DNA of 64,000 nt, from contig CM077167.1 of assembly GCA_039583875.1 (NCBI GenBank), positions 146,585,010-146,649,009 of the forward strand, read 5' to 3'. The notes beneath the pieces are model-generated. The model was not told where the DNA came from. It did no database searches and worked only from the letters and a program-made list of their open reading frames with translations. How positions within the stretch are numbered: position 1 is the stretch's first letter; each line of letters opens with the position of its first letter. This document shows, piece after piece, positions 11,045 to 22,214 of this stretch. Source of the DNA: Platanthera guangdongensis. Lineage: Eukaryota; Streptophyta; Magnoliopsida; Asparagales; Orchidaceae. A program made the position numbers and the translations under genes.

Positions 11045-12488
11045 TGTAACATCTCATTTCCAATTAGAGCCCTCTACTTGGTTTGGGTTAGGACATGTGG
11101 TGGGGGCATGGGTTTAGGCTAGGTTTGAACCATGGAGTTAGGGTGTAGTCACATGAGACCCACTATAGGGCCCAAGTTAACCCAAGTCAAATTAGCCCAA
11201 TTTGGGGCCTTAGCTACACTTAGGCCCCACCACTACACCCCTAACCCTAATAACAATCTAAGTGAACCATAAGACACATCATTGGGTCACCTATTGACCC
11301 AAGTTGACCCAAGTCAACTCTAAACCATAATTTGGTCAAACCCACACCTAAATGCCCAATTAGCCCAAGTAGGGCATCACCATGGCCCAACCAAAGTTGG
11401 GTGGCGCCATAGGGACCATGACCATCAAGTAGGGCCAGCCCACTCATCAAATTTACCAAGTCAACCCTATAAGTCAACAAGTAAACAAATGGCCTAAGGG
11501 AAGAAAAAGGGAGGCCAAGCCCATTCTCAATGGTCAAAGTCCATGAGCCAAGGCCCATGACCAGCCTAAAGGGTTAATGACAGCCCCTACCCTCCTGAAA
11601 TTGGAGAGAGAATGCATGCATGGGGGTAATTTAGACATTTTGGATAAAAGGAGGAGAGAGAAGAGAGGGAGAGAGAGGATGGAGGCCATGTGGCCCTCCT
11701 TCCCTCTGCCCAAGCTGTTGGCTGAGCCTCCAAGGATCATTCCAGCAAGGTGGAGGGGTTTGGGGACACCTGGTGGCCAGGAGGAGATTCCAAAGCCATG
11801 GCCGACCACCCCCTTAATTCAAACTTCTCCCACAGCCACTCCCAGCCAAATCTAAGCCCACCATCGGCTTCAGGAGGTGGAAACTAGTGAAGTTTGACTG
11901 ATGGAGCAAGGATTTTGCTGGAGAAATGGAGAATCGGGGTGGTTCGCCGGAGCAAGCTTCGGCCATGGAGCACCTCCACCACACACACCGCCAAGCCCGG
12001 CTGTAGGTTCGTTTCACCTCACCTCACTCCGTGCTAGCTATCTAGCTCAGTTAGGCGAGACATCGGGCTCAACGGAGCCCTATACCATGAGAGCAAGAGT
12101 GAAATTTCCCAAGCTTTTCTTCTTACTCGGGATCGCTGGAGGAGCCGCCTCCGGCAGCCTCACCGACGGTAAACGCTAGCCATCACCTCAACAGAGGTGG
12201 TGGCAATAATCGCCATCGGTGGCGCCGGCCCAGGTTGCCGGAATAAGCCAGCAAACATGGCCCAGGAAGATTTAATCTCAGCCGTTGGCTGATGGGGACG
12301 ATGACCCGATGTCGTCCAAATTAATTCCAGTTCATTTGATTAAAATGATTATTATGAATATTGTTAATTCTGTCATATTTTTATAGTAATTTTAGGCCTC
12401 TTAGAGGCATATTCAGAGGTATCTCTCGACATGAAAAATGTAGGGCTTGACCTTACCTTTAAAATGACACCTTAAACTCATAATTTGG
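11045..12488 (+). mobile_element. Left part of the 4.6-kb LTR shared by elements C and D
   Basis: It starts TGTAACATCTCATTTCC after the element C polypurine tract. The first about 650 bp match the right LTR of element D (43012-43657) closely. At 12488 the LTR is broken by the Tat compound and resumes at 34948. The stretch has many GTTGACC/AAGTCAA phrases and no gene. Total LTR length without the insertion is 1,444 + 3,150 bp. Confidence 0.85.
12484..12488. repeat. Target-site duplication TTTGG, left
   Basis: TTTGG directly precedes the left Tat LTR (TGTACAACC at 12489) and occurs again directly after the right LTR end CA at 34942. A perfect 5-bp duplication at both ends marks one integration event. 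Confidence 0.85.
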
Positions 12489-12668
12489 TGTACAACCCCG
12501 TATCCGGTCGAGCGGGATCCTCCCCAAGTGGCGCGCTCGAGACATGCTATGAGCGACAGTGTGGTACAGCCCCGTTCGAAGACGTGCAGCCCCATGCGTG
12601 CGTGCGGAGGTTTTAAGTGCGTAGGCCTTCATAAATATATATATATATATATATATACAAGCAGTCGT

Positions 12669-12686
12669 GCACGGGGGACCCCGTGC
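12669..12686 (-). other. Terminal hairpin of the Helitron candidate
   Basis: GCACGGGG-GA-CCCCGTGC: a perfect 8-bp stem with a 2-nt loop, 11 nt from the proposed 3' terminus. Helitrons characteristically have such a GC-rich hairpin 10-12 nt before the end. Confidence 0.65.
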
Positions 12687-12699
12687 GGGCAACTTTCGT

Positions 12700-13450
12700 C
12701 GTGGGAGCAACATTCGTCGTGGGTGCGACATTTGTCGAGGGAGTGACATTTGTCGTGGGGGCGACAAATGTCGCCCCGCGACATTTGTCGAGGGAGCGAC
12801 ATTTGTCGTGGGGGCGACAAATGTCTCCCCGCAACATTTGTCGAGGGGGCAACATTTGTCGTGGGGGCGACAAATGTCGCCCCACGACATTTGTCGTAGG
12901 GGCGTCATTTTTCATGATGGCAACATTCGTCGTGAGGGGATACATTGGTCGGGGGCGACGACATTGGTTGGGGGGGGCGGCGATATTGGTCGAGGGTGGC
13001 GACATTGGTTGGGGACGACGACATTGGTCTGGGGCGACGACATTGATAAGAGGTGGCGACATTGGTCAGGGGAGGTGACATTATTCGGGAGTGACGACAT
13101 TGGTCGTGGCGGCGACATTGTTCAGGGCAGAGATAATGGTCGGGGAGGCGACATTGGTCGGGGCGACGACAATGGTCGGGGAGGCGACAATGGTCGGGGC
13201 GGCGACAATGGTCGGGGCGGCGATAATGGTCGGGGCAACGCTATTGGTCTAGGGCATCCACATCGGTCGTGGACGGAGACATCAGTCGTGGGTTGGGGAA
13301 TCGGTCATGAGCGGAGATATCGGTCATGGGCGGCGACATCAGTCGTGGGCAGGGACATTGGTTGTGGATGACAACATCGGTCGTGGGCGGGGACTTCAGT
13401 CGTGATTGGGGACATCGGTCGTGGGCAGCACATTGGTCGTGTGGGCGGGG
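12700..13450. repeat. GC-rich minisatellites inside the Helitron candidate
   Basis: Two blocks. At 12700-12900, about 35-bp units built on cgacatttgtcg and its complement cgacaaatgtcg. At 12940-13445, units of about 18 bp (gcgacaatggtcggggcg and variants). The 18-bp period gives spurious ORFs rich in GRGGDN on one strand and SPP/RPM on the other. Minisatellites near the 3' end are common in plant Helitrons. Confidence 0.8.
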
Positions 13451-13897
13451 GCAATGCTGAAGCTTCACTACTACTGCAAACTTGCATATTCAATCACATT
13501 TTGTAAAATTTTTTTTGGAGGCCTGTTATTAATTTCAGCTGACTAAAGAGAGAATAGCTCGGTTCCTATATTTAAACAAAAACAATGAAGCAATATAAAA
13601 TAGTTATGTATCATAATATTAGGAAAACTACATTAATTGCATAGAATCAAGTATAGAAAAACAAACTTTAAGTAAGAGTGAAGCAGGCCCGAGGGCATGC
13701 ACTTGAAGAGGAAGCAATATCTAGATGCCCCCAAAAAATGTGTCCTTGTGTGACCACTCTGCTGGATGCACCTAATACCTAATCTCACAACCTATGTAAA
13801 AAACTGAAGTAAAGTAGATGCAAAAATAGAATGGGCAACTAAGAAATGCAATCAACAGGAGCAACTGGGAAAATACAGTGGGAGGAGAGGATGATAC

Positions 13898-14526
13898 CTG
13901 TGGAAATAGATCAATTGATTCTCGAGGAAGAACCAAAGAGATCAATATCTTCTCATCTTTGTTGATCAATGCCTAAACTCAAAAGGGATAAAAAAAGAAA
14001 ATAAAGTAAGTTTTTAAAAATGAAACATCAATCAATCGACATATAAACATGGAGAGATAAATTTAAATACCTATAGATTTGATAATAATGTTTGAAAAAA
14101 TCTCCTCAAGTTTAACAGATCTTATTTGAAGCTTCTGCTACACTTCTCGATTTTCCTGGTAGATAAATATGAGTAGCAATGTTTGCACCCTCGCGTGCCA
14201 CTTGATAACACAACCATGCAACTGACATGCAGACAAATCTGTCAATAATTTAAACTAATTTGTAGCGGGGAGGCAAGCTGCATGAATGCTGAATCAAATA
14301 TACAAAAATCATGAATAATTGTTTCAATAATTTGTACAGTTTGTTCAAACAACTTACAATTTGTTGAGAAGTAAATCTCTCATGATCCCCACCATCATGA
14401 AAAGCTGAAATCTGCCCCAGTATATGAAGAATATTAGGGTCACCACCATTAAAAGCTTTAAAGAAAAGAGTACAATCAATTTCAACTTTGTGCTTTGAAA
14501 AATATTTGCTGGAAATATGCCCTTCT
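13898..14526 (-). pseudogene. Three captured exons of an unrecognised host gene
   Basis: Reading the minus strand, three segments have coding character and canonical splice borders. Exon a, 14526-14358: AG before, GTAAGTTG after; encodes KHKVEIDCTLFFKAFNGGD.. and NILHILGQISAFHDGG. Exon b, 14238-14071: TTGACAG before, GTATTT after; open except for one TAG. Exon c, 13972-13898: TTTAG before, GTATCA after; exactly 25 codons including LVLPRESIDLFPQ. Order and orientation are consistent with one gene, with introns of about 119 and 98 bp. I do not recognise the protein. The segment lies inside the Helitron candidate, so it is most simply a genomic gene-fragment capture. Confidence 0.5.
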
Positions 14527-14659
14527 CTGCTCTCAAAAAAGGATGGAATTAGAGGAAAATCTGATGTAAATTTTTTTATTCTGAATAAATGAAAATGAAG
14601 AATGTAAATGTATGCTAATGCAGAGGAAAACCAGAGATGGAAGTACCCGAAGCTGTTGG

Positions 14660-15680
14660 AATTTTGATGGAAGATGGTTGCGCTGTGCATGCGATGTAAG
14701 GGAAAAATCTGTAGAGGGAAAGCCACATGTGTCGATGCAGAGGTGAGTCAACGCCGTGGTAAGGCAAGCTGCTGCTAAGGGAAGGTGAGGTGCGTACATG
14801 TGTGTCGATGCTCTGTGTGTGCTTGTTCGTGAGAAGCGGGGTGCATTTATTTTTCTTTAAACCACCTATAACTTTCACTTGGGAATTCTATCAAATATGT
14901 TGTGAGCATGTGAAACATATTACATTAATAAAAACTACTATTCAGGCTATGAAACAACATAGGAAATATCTTAGGTGGATGAATTCAGAGTAGAGGAAAT
15001 AGACGAAGTAGAGTGGATGAAAGGAACCTAGATAGAAAAACGCAGCATAGTTTCTTCTACACCAAAGTTGAAAAGCTAGAACCGGTGTACACGGCTCGCT
15101 TCACCGTATGATCCCAATATCTAAAAATCTACACCATATGAAATCCATTTTTTGGTTATGAAATTGAAGACTTAGTTGAGGAGTTTCTTACATAGATGTG
15201 TCACCCGTCTTTTTGTCTCCTTTTGATGTATAATGGGAGTCGCAAAGCAGAAGCTATTGAGAGAGCAATTGTCAACCATGGATGTCTTCACTCTACCGAT
15301 CGTGGATGCTGTAGAAAGATCAGCACGGTGATGTCAAAGGAAGAGCAGTACATGGAATATAAGAATGCTTGATAGAGCCATTAAAACCAATGCTAGAACA
15401 AAATTACTGTTAGAAAAAATAGAATGTCTCCTCGACGGTGGCAAATCGCAACTGGAAAAAAAGATTTTGGGTGAAACCTGTGATGTAAGGGCGAAACCTA
15501 CAATATACGGGCGATGTAATGTTGAAACCTGCGATGAAAGGGCAAAATCTATCGATGCAGAGGTGAGTCAACGCAGAGGAAAGGTGAGGGGTGTCGATGT
15601 AGATGTGCGTCGCTGCTCTGTGCTTGCTTCTTCGTGTAGAGCGGTGTGCGCCGATACAGAGGGAAGATAAGCTGCTTATG
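14660..15680. repeat. Diverged internal duplication in the Helitron candidate
   Basis: The sequence around 14690-14850 (gcgatgtaaggg..tcgatgcagaggtgagtcaacgc..gtgcttgttcgtg) recurs around 15530-15655 with substitutions (gcgatgaaaggg..tcgatgcagaggtgagtcaacgc..gcttgcttcttcgtg). Both copies are in direct orientation. The stretch between them and up to 16028 shows no gene. Confidence 0.6.
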
Positions 15681-16025
15681 AGATCGATGAGCGTGGATCG
15701 ATGAGCGGGGATCGATCTGTGGATGGAAGAACTAGTTCTCGGCGAGGTGGAAGAGGAATTTCTCTGTGTAACTGGGTTCTTTACTATGAGGAGCGTACTC
15801 CTATATCCTTGCCTTCGGAAGTGAGCCATGGAGCCTACTGAAAGAGGAGACATAAATGGCAGATTTGACATGAGGGCCGAATATGAATTATGTGCGGGAG
15901 AAGTGGGTGGGAAAAAGAAATTTACCCAAAAACCAGATATTTTGAAATAAAGAGAGGGTATGAGAGGGTATTTTGGGGAAGCAAATGTTACACCATGGCT
16001 AGAAATGGGTTTCCTTATAGTATAA

Positions 16026-16027
<2 letters not shown>

Positions 16028-16113
<86 letters not shown>
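16028..16113. repeat. (TA)n microsatellite, about 42 units
   Basis: An uninterrupted TA run at the right junction of the Helitron candidate. The matching place in LTR-A' has only a short TA stretch (33595-33610), so the run expanded in LTR-A. Confidence 0.95.
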
Positions 16114-16116
<3 letters not shown>

Positions 16117-16286
16117 CATAGTTTATATTATAAGATATATATTATATTATGATAAGGTATAAGGGATATCATAAGAAAGCAGGAGAGGCATCAGGCGGGG
16201 GATCTTGATTCCCCCGTTAGGGTTCGGCCAAGGAAGGAGCGCCTGCCTCCCGATCTATCTCCGGCCGCCGCCTCAGCAAGGAGCAG

Positions 16287-18224
16287 TGAAAGAAATTGTA
16301 CCTAATCACCTAGAGGGGGGGGGGGGGGTGAATAGGTGACCTTATCTTTTTAAACGTTTAGGCAGAATTAATCACAGAATTCACAGAACTTTAACATAGC
16401 ATACACAAAATCAATCACATACACATAGTACACACAGTTTTATAGTGGTTCCCCAAGGTCTGGGTACATCCACTTTCCCCCTTCGCCTATCTAGTAGTGT
16501 ACTAGATTCGGCCCAACTTCTCCACTATTCCTCAGATCCTCAGATCTTACAATCAGAACCCCAATTAGGTTCCTACAGCTCAGAGTGATCCCACTCCTAC
16601 AACTCAGGCACACAGCCCTACCACTCAGTCTTCACCAAGACCTACACTCAGCCTTCAACAAGGCCTACACTCAGAGAAAAGTATCGCCTACACTCAGGCA
16701 CACAGGCCCTACCACTCAGCCTTTATAATTTCAGGCTTACAACTCAGATCCCTTAGGATCCTACAAGAAATTAAAATTACAATATATATTACCCACAACT
16801 CAGAATAAGAGAGAAGAGTTGACAGGTTTCTTGATGAGTTCTTGGAAGAACTTTGCTGAGATCAACCTTCCTTGACTTCCTTCAAAGTTTCTTGAATTTA
16901 GAACACAATAGGGTTGAGTCTCTATGCAGCTGATCTTCAATCACTGCTAACTTAAGAATCAGATCTCAATCTGAAACTTTCTTCACAGCCTGGTTCAACA
17001 GCTGTCTTCTTGGAAGGAGCTCTCTCTCTCCAACTTCTTAGATCTTCTGATCACTTCAACTGATTGATACAAATCTTCTACTGATTCTTACAACTGTTAT
17101 CTGTTAAAGGTATAAGCCTTTATATAGACTTTCTTCATGGTGACCGGCTGATCTGGTTCCTAACAACTTTCTGACAGCTCGGACAGTTACAGTAGACCGC
17201 CTGGAATGACAGCTGTCAAGTCATCCAGTCACTTCTTGAATTTTCTGTAACTGTCTGAAAGTATTGAGACAGTCAGTCTTTAAGTGTCGACACTGATAGA
17301 CTAAGTGTCGACACAAGTAGACTAAGTGTCGACACTAGCCTTCATGGTGTCGACACAACTCCTTGTGTTGTATAATCTGCTTCTCGACACTGCCTCTTCA
17401 ACATGTGTTGACACTAATCCTGTGTGTCGACACAAGTCCTTCTTAGTTGATACTTAGTTGATTTCTTGTAAGTGTCGACACAACTACTTTGTGTCGACAC
17501 ATCTTCTTGTGTTGATACTTGCTAAGTGTTGACACATCTCCTTGGTGTCGACACATGCCTTCTGTGTTGATACTTTTGCTGTGTGTCGACACTTCTCCTT
17601 GTGTCGACACATTTTTCATGTGTTGAGACTTTGGCCGAGTGTCGACACATCTCCTTTGTGTCGACACATTCTTCATGTGTTGAGACTTTGGCTGTGTGTC
17701 GACACATTCTTCATTATGTCGACACTTGTACTTAGAATTTGTTGAAGTTTTGCTGAGTGTCGACACAGCCTCCTAGTGTCGACACTTATACTTGAACTTT
17801 GTTGAAATTTGCTGAGTGTCGACACAGCCTCCAAGTGTCGACACTTTTGATGTCGACAAAGTTCCTCTGGGTGTCGACACTGCTTCTAAGTGTCGACACA
17901 GCTTCTCTGGACATTTCTTCATTGTGTGTCGACACAGCCTATATGTGTCGACACTTTCCTTCTGGTGTCGACTCTGCATTCCTGGTGTCGACATAATTAC
18001 TCCAAGTTTCGACACTGCTTCTGTAGGTGTCGACACAAGTCTTCTCAAGTGTCGACACTTTTCTTCTGGGTGTCGACACATGGACTTAGAAACTTTTCAG
18101 CTTTCCCTGCAAATACTTAACCTGCACAACTAAACTCAAAACACATCAAATACATTTTGATGTATATCATTGAGTAGGGTGAGGCTTCTTCAAATCAGGT
18201 ACATGTATTCCAATGTACCCAACA
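16287..18224 (-). mobile_element. Solo LTR of a SIRE/Maximus-like copia element
   Basis: A 1,938-bp LTR. On the minus strand it starts TGTTGGGTACATTGG and ends AATTTCTTTCA. It is flanked on both sides by AGCAG (16282-16286 and 18225-18229), a perfect 5-bp duplication. The same site without insertion is present in LTR-A' near 33771-33800 (cctcagcaaggagtaggccg). It shares its start, end and the G-run plus GAATAGGTGA with the LTR at 3331-4998, but the interiors differ. The body was lost, presumably by recombination between LTRs. No gene inside. Confidence 0.92.
17284..18079. repeat. Array of GTGTCGACAC palindromes in the solo LTR
   Basis: The perfect 10-bp palindrome GTGTCGACAC occurs about two dozen times at irregular spacing (roughly 14-50 bp), with degenerate copies such as GTGTTGACAC between. 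This generates many overlapping spurious ORFs (CRH, VST, VDT repeats). Confidence 0.9.
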
Positions 18225-19877
18225 AGCAGGCCGCCCGCCTCCCTCTCTCTCTCCGGACACCGCCTAAGTAAGGAGCAGGCCTGCCCCCTCTCTCTGGCCG
18301 CCAATAGCAGTAGCCCGCCACCGCCCCTTTCTTCTCTCCCGTCGGCCAACAGCAGCAGTCCGTCGCCGCCCTTTCTTCTCTCCCGTCGGCCAACAGCAGC
18401 AGCCCGCCGCCGCCCCCTTCTTCTCTCCCATCGGCCAATAGCAGCAGCCCGCCGCCGCCCCCTATTTCTCTCTGTCGCCGCCTATAGGAAGCCGAGCCCT
18501 AGCTCCCTTCCCCCGTCACCGCCGCCTAGGGCCGAGCAAGGCCGAGCCTTGCTTCCTCCTTCCACGTCGCCGCCTGTAGCTAGGTCGGCCGGGAGCTCCC
18601 CTTCCGCTGCTGTTTGGAGCTAGATCGGCCAGAGGTTTCTTCCCCAACGCCTCCAAAAGGAAGGAAGGCCGAGAGGCCCTCTCCCATTTTGCCCAACAAG
18701 GTGCTCGTTCAGTCAGGGAAAAGAAGCTGCATGGAGCCTCCAACCCTCTAGTGGAGGTCGGACCTGTGCGTGGACAACCACTACGGACGCTAGACGTCGA
18801 GCCTCGGGCAATGTGCGTGGTTGCGGCTCCGCCAAACACGCGTCAAGGGTAACAAAATTTCTTCTTGGCAGGTGAAGCCCTTATTTTCCATATTTGCATG
18901 GAAGCACCTCTCCACCGACGAGTGGGGGAAGGATGCTCTCCGACGGGTTGACGTGTACGTCCCTGCAATTGACTGCATTAGCACCCGGAAGCATGAGTAC
19001 GAGTTTAGGCATGCTTTGTGAAGCCCATCCGGACGTGTGAGCCGAATTGGTGATGTTCTGGGGTTCCCGAAGAAGACTCCGAGGAAGTTGTATATTATCT
19101 ATTTGCAGGGAATGTGCGCCACAACCCCCAGAAAGGGGTGGGTGCGATGTTTTTGCGTCGCTCTTTGTCGACCTTTGTTTGGCCTGCTGCCTCCATTTGA
19201 TACGTTGGCGTATAGCTGTTGCAGTACCAAGCGAGGAGTAGCGGGCTTAAGCCCAAGCTTGTGCCGGCCCTCGAAGGGCTATTTTTGCTTATATTGTCGG
19301 CCTGCGTGCCGAAGTATGGAATTCATATTCATGTAATTATTTATAATATCTGTGATGCTCTGTGTATGTGTAGTTTACTTCTTCTGTCTTGGGAGAGTGG
19401 TGTGCTCGTGAACCGCTCGCCCCGTAGGGGCCCCGAGGTATAGTTGTCGGGAAGCCCCTGATGGCCTGTTGTCATCCTTTTAGAATAGCGGAGTTACGCT
19501 GTTAGTGGCCCAACTTGGGCAGTGTGTCATAGAATTGCTCGGCGAGATTGCGCCATTAGTAGGGCGGGTGAGGAGCATTTTGTATAGACCCAAGGAGACA
19601 CATCTGGATGGGAGAGAGTTGGTCTTGAGATCCTCCTTAGATGTTCCGGTCGGCCAAGAGTGCCCCCCGAAGGTATCTTAGCTCAGTCTTTGGCTTGGGA
19701 GGGGAAGAGTTTGTTAGTCTTCCGGGTATGCAGTGGGACCTCCACGCTAGGACCTTGGGTCTGTCCCTTATGTTCCTAATCTAGTGCATAGATCGTTCGC
19801 TTGAGGGTAGTAGGTGCGCGGTCACCCCTCTTTTGGGACTCCGAACTCCACAGAGGTCATTTTTGGCTTCAACATTA

Positions 19878-19889
19878 TGGTGCGGTGAG
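19878..19889 (+). other. Primer-binding site of the Tat element
   Basis: TGGTGCGGTGAG begins three bases after the LTR-A end CAACA. The same string follows LTR-B at 30688. I cannot name the complementary tRNA with confidence. Confidence 0.6.
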
Positions 19890-20042
19890 GTGGGCAGAGG
19901 AAGAGGAGCAAGGAGAGGAGTTCGAGGAGCTGGGAGAAGACGAGGAGAAGGAGAAGGAAGAAGGGGTAGGGCAGCGTTTCTCTTTTGTGACTTCCACTAG
20001 GAGGAAGGTCACGCGACAGCCACCTGCCCTGAGTTCTTAGAG

Positions 20043-20714
20043 ATGAGAGAAGCAAGAGGAGCAGGGAGGCAGGATCCACTGGTTAGGATCGTGGAAGTGC
20101 AACAGGGGGAGGGAGAAGATAGATGTGAGGACCGGATAGACGTGGGAACCCGGGGAGGGATCGGGGTGATCCACATAGGAGTGGGGATCGAGGCAACCCG
20201 CAAGGGGAGCATTCAAACCTTGTACCAAAGGGGGGTCGCCTCTACCTCCCAGGCTCCCCCGCCAGAAGAAAAGATCACCTTCTCATCAGCAGACATGCCG
20301 GACTATGAAGATCCATTTTGTGACACCCTGGTGATCCAGACGGTAGTGGAGAATTTCACGGTCTCGAGGATACTGGTGGACAACGAGAGCTCATTGAACG
20401 TTATCTTCAAAAAGGCCTTTGATGAGATGAAGGTTGAGGGGAAAAAGGTCGTGGCTTCGGATGGACCGCTGTTAAGATTTTCTGGAGAGAGGAAGAAAGT
20501 AGAAGGAGGGGTATGTCTGCATGTGAAGTTGGGAGGCGTGTTACGAAACTGCAGGTTCATGATAGTGGACGCTCCGAGTAGTTACAACATCATCTTTGGG
20601 CGTCCCCTCATCAGCGCCTTTCGTTGCGTACCCTACTCGTTCCACCAATGTCTTAAGTTCAATAACGGAGGGGTGCAGGTTAGGATCAGGGGGGATCCGA
20701 AGGTGGCGAGTTAA
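20043..20714 (+). pseudogene. Tat-type aspartic protease region
   Basis: 223 codons. Residues about 85-200 match the protease region of Tat polyproteins: DMPDYEDPF, LVIQTVVENF, RILVDNESSLNVIF, then YNIIFGRPLI. The active-site phrase that should read D-[TSN]-G is DNES, so the glycine is replaced and the enzyme would not work. The N-terminal part is low-complexity and corresponds to the end of Gag. No capsid or zinc-knuckle sequence lies between the primer site and this frame, so gag is deleted. Confidence 0.75.
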
Positions 20715-20720
20715 TGCTAT

Positions 20721-22214
20721 GTGACGGCGGTCAACACCGTGTCCTGGATGGCCGAGGCGGAAGAGCTAGAGAGGGAGATGGCAGAGCAGGAGGAGGACGT
20801 CGTAGAAGAGGAGATGAGCCTAGGAGAGGCAAGGAAGGAGACCGCAGAGGAGCAGGGAGAAGCTGAGAGGGAGGCCCAGAGGCGTGCGGAGGTCGAGCAG
20901 CAGCAGGAGAGCCCGGAGGGGGCGATGGAGATTGAGGAGGAAGTAGGAAGGGAGGAGTTGGAGCTGGAAGAAGAAGCAAGGGTCGGCTGGGAGCAGTCGC
21001 GGCTGGAGCCGGCCGAGGAAGTAGTGGAGATGGACTTGTTCACCAGAGCAGGGAAGGTGCAGAGTGTGCGGGTCAGCGGGGGCTTGAGTCCTGAGGACCA
21101 GGAGCGACTGCAGGCCTGCATCTAAAGCAACATCGATATCTTTGCTTGGAGAGCGGCAGACATGCCGGGAATTGACGCGGACGTGGCCTGCCACCGCCTG
21201 AACCTGGACCCCCACACTCGTCCCATATGCCAAAAGATGAGGGCCATCGCCACCAAGCTGGAGGAACCCATCCGCGAGGAGGTCAGGAAGATCCTGGAGG
21301 CCGGCTTCATCTCGGAGATCCAGTATCCATGCTGGATCTCCAATGTGGTAATGCTTAAGAAAGGGGGTGGGAAATGGCGAATGTGTATTGACTTCTCTTT
21401 ATTAAATAAATCATGCCCTAAGTATTGCTAACCCCTGCCTCGGATCGACGCGCTGGTTGATTCAGCCGTTGGTTTTTCTATTATGAGCTTTTTGGATGCT
21501 TTTTCAGGTTATCACTAGATCCGAATGCACCCTCCCAATTTCAACGATGTTTCCTTCATCACGAGTGAGTGATACTTCAGTTATAAGATGATGCCCTTTG
21601 GGTTGAAAAATGCAGGGGCTAGATACCAACGCATGATGGATCGGGTCTTCGGAGATCAAAGGGGGAGAAACTTGGAGGTCTATGTCGACGACCCTATGAT
21701 CAAAAGCAAGTGTGCGGATTCGCACCTGCAGGATATAGAAGAGACATTCGCCACCCTACGGAGATTCAAGATGAGGCTGAACCCATTGAAGTGTGTCTTC
21801 GGGGCCAGCCGCGGGAAGTTCCTTGGGCATCTCTTGACTCTGGCAGGGGTAGAGCCCAACTCGGACAAGGTGAAGGCCATCATAGATTTGGAATCACCTT
21901 GTGATGCCAAAGAGGTTCAGCACTTGACAGGCAAATTGGCTGGGCTAAGTAGGTTCCTCTCCAGGTCAGGTGACAAGTGTTCTTCATTCTTCAAGGTACT
22001 GCGAGGGAATCAAAGGTTTGAGTGGACCGCCGAGTGCGAAGAAGCCTTCCAAGGGCTGAAGAGACAGCTCTCTCAGGCTCCTCTGATTCAAAGCCCAAAA
22101 GAAGGGGAGGACCTGACCTTGTACCTTGGAGTAGGAGCTGAGGCGGTGAGCTCCATTCTATTAAGGGAAGAGGGAAAGAAGCAACTCCAATCTACTACGT
22201 CAGCCGGATCTTGA
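20721..22214 (+). pseudogene. Tat-type linker and reverse transcriptase, broken
   Basis: First a Glu-rich linker (20721-21125, about 130 residues) ending at a TAG where the conserved '.DIFAW..ADMPGID' join into RT follows. RT starts at 21162 (MPGIDADVACHRLNL) and runs through WRMCIDFSLLNK. It is broken by TAA at 21429-21431, further stops near 21517 (TAG) and 21570, then resumes as MMPFGLKNAGARYQ with the catalytic YVDD near 21682. The connection domain follows to 22200. The frame changes before RNase H. The order and the phrase YVDDPMIKSK are typical of the Tat lineage. Confidence 0.85.

Larger units (their letters stand above)
12658..16028 (-). mobile_element. Helitron candidate carrying gene fragments
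   Basis: A 3,371-bp insertion in the TA run of LTR-A, absent from the same site in LTR-A'. On the minus strand it begins TCTTTATACTATAAGG, with the TC start and the AT-flanked insertion between A and T expected of Helitrons. It ends with an 8-bp-stem hairpin (12669-12686), then 11 nt ending CTTG, next to T. The canonical end would be CTRR (CTAG or similar), so the third base departs from the consensus. There are no long terminal inverted repeats and no visible target duplication. It encodes no Rep/helicase, so it would be non-autonomous. It contains a GC-rich minisatellite and at least three exon-like segments in the element's own orientation. Alternative: another DNA element with degenerate ends. 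Confidence 0.55.
12489..19874 (+). mobile_element. LTR-A, left LTR of the Tat compound, with two insertions
   Basis: TGTACAACCCC...GGCTTCAACA. Homologous pieces: 12489-12657, 16029-16286 and 18230-19874, each matching LTR-A' in the same order. Removing the Helitron candidate (3,371 bp) and the solo copia LTR with its duplication (1,943 bp) leaves 2,072 bp. LTR-A' is 1,494 bp plus a 445-bp deletion (the part of LTR-A at 19331-19775). The remaining difference is largely the expanded TA run. Low-complexity CCGCCGCCC phrases at 18225-18560 also occur in LTR-A'. Confidence 0.85.

Noticed and set aside
12613..13371. Long overlapping ORFs on both strands with GRGGDN or SPPRQM repeats
   Set aside because: They arise from an 18-bp and a 35-bp GC-rich tandem repeat whose lengths or base content avoid stops. 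All frames look equally coding and none has a non-repetitive domain.
15890..16162. Plus-strand ORF with a long IYIYIY run
   Set aside because: Translation of the (TA)n microsatellite.
17284..18133. Regular palindromes that could suggest a CRISPR array
   Set aside because: Plant nuclear context, spacing irregular, repeat only 10 bp, inside an LTR with a target duplication, and no cas genes.
17443..18133. ORFs rich in VDT, CRH and VST on both strands
   Set aside because: By-products of the GTGTCGACAC palindromes.
18167..18623. Proline/serine-rich ORFs and their complements near 33647-33963
   Set aside because: Low-complexity CCGCCGCC/TCTCTC sequence within the Tat LTR; frames are not conserved between LTR-A and LTR-A'.
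20717..21233. Minus-strand ORFs rich in Leu, Ser and Pro
   Set aside because: Shadow of the Glu-rich Tat linker on the plus strand.
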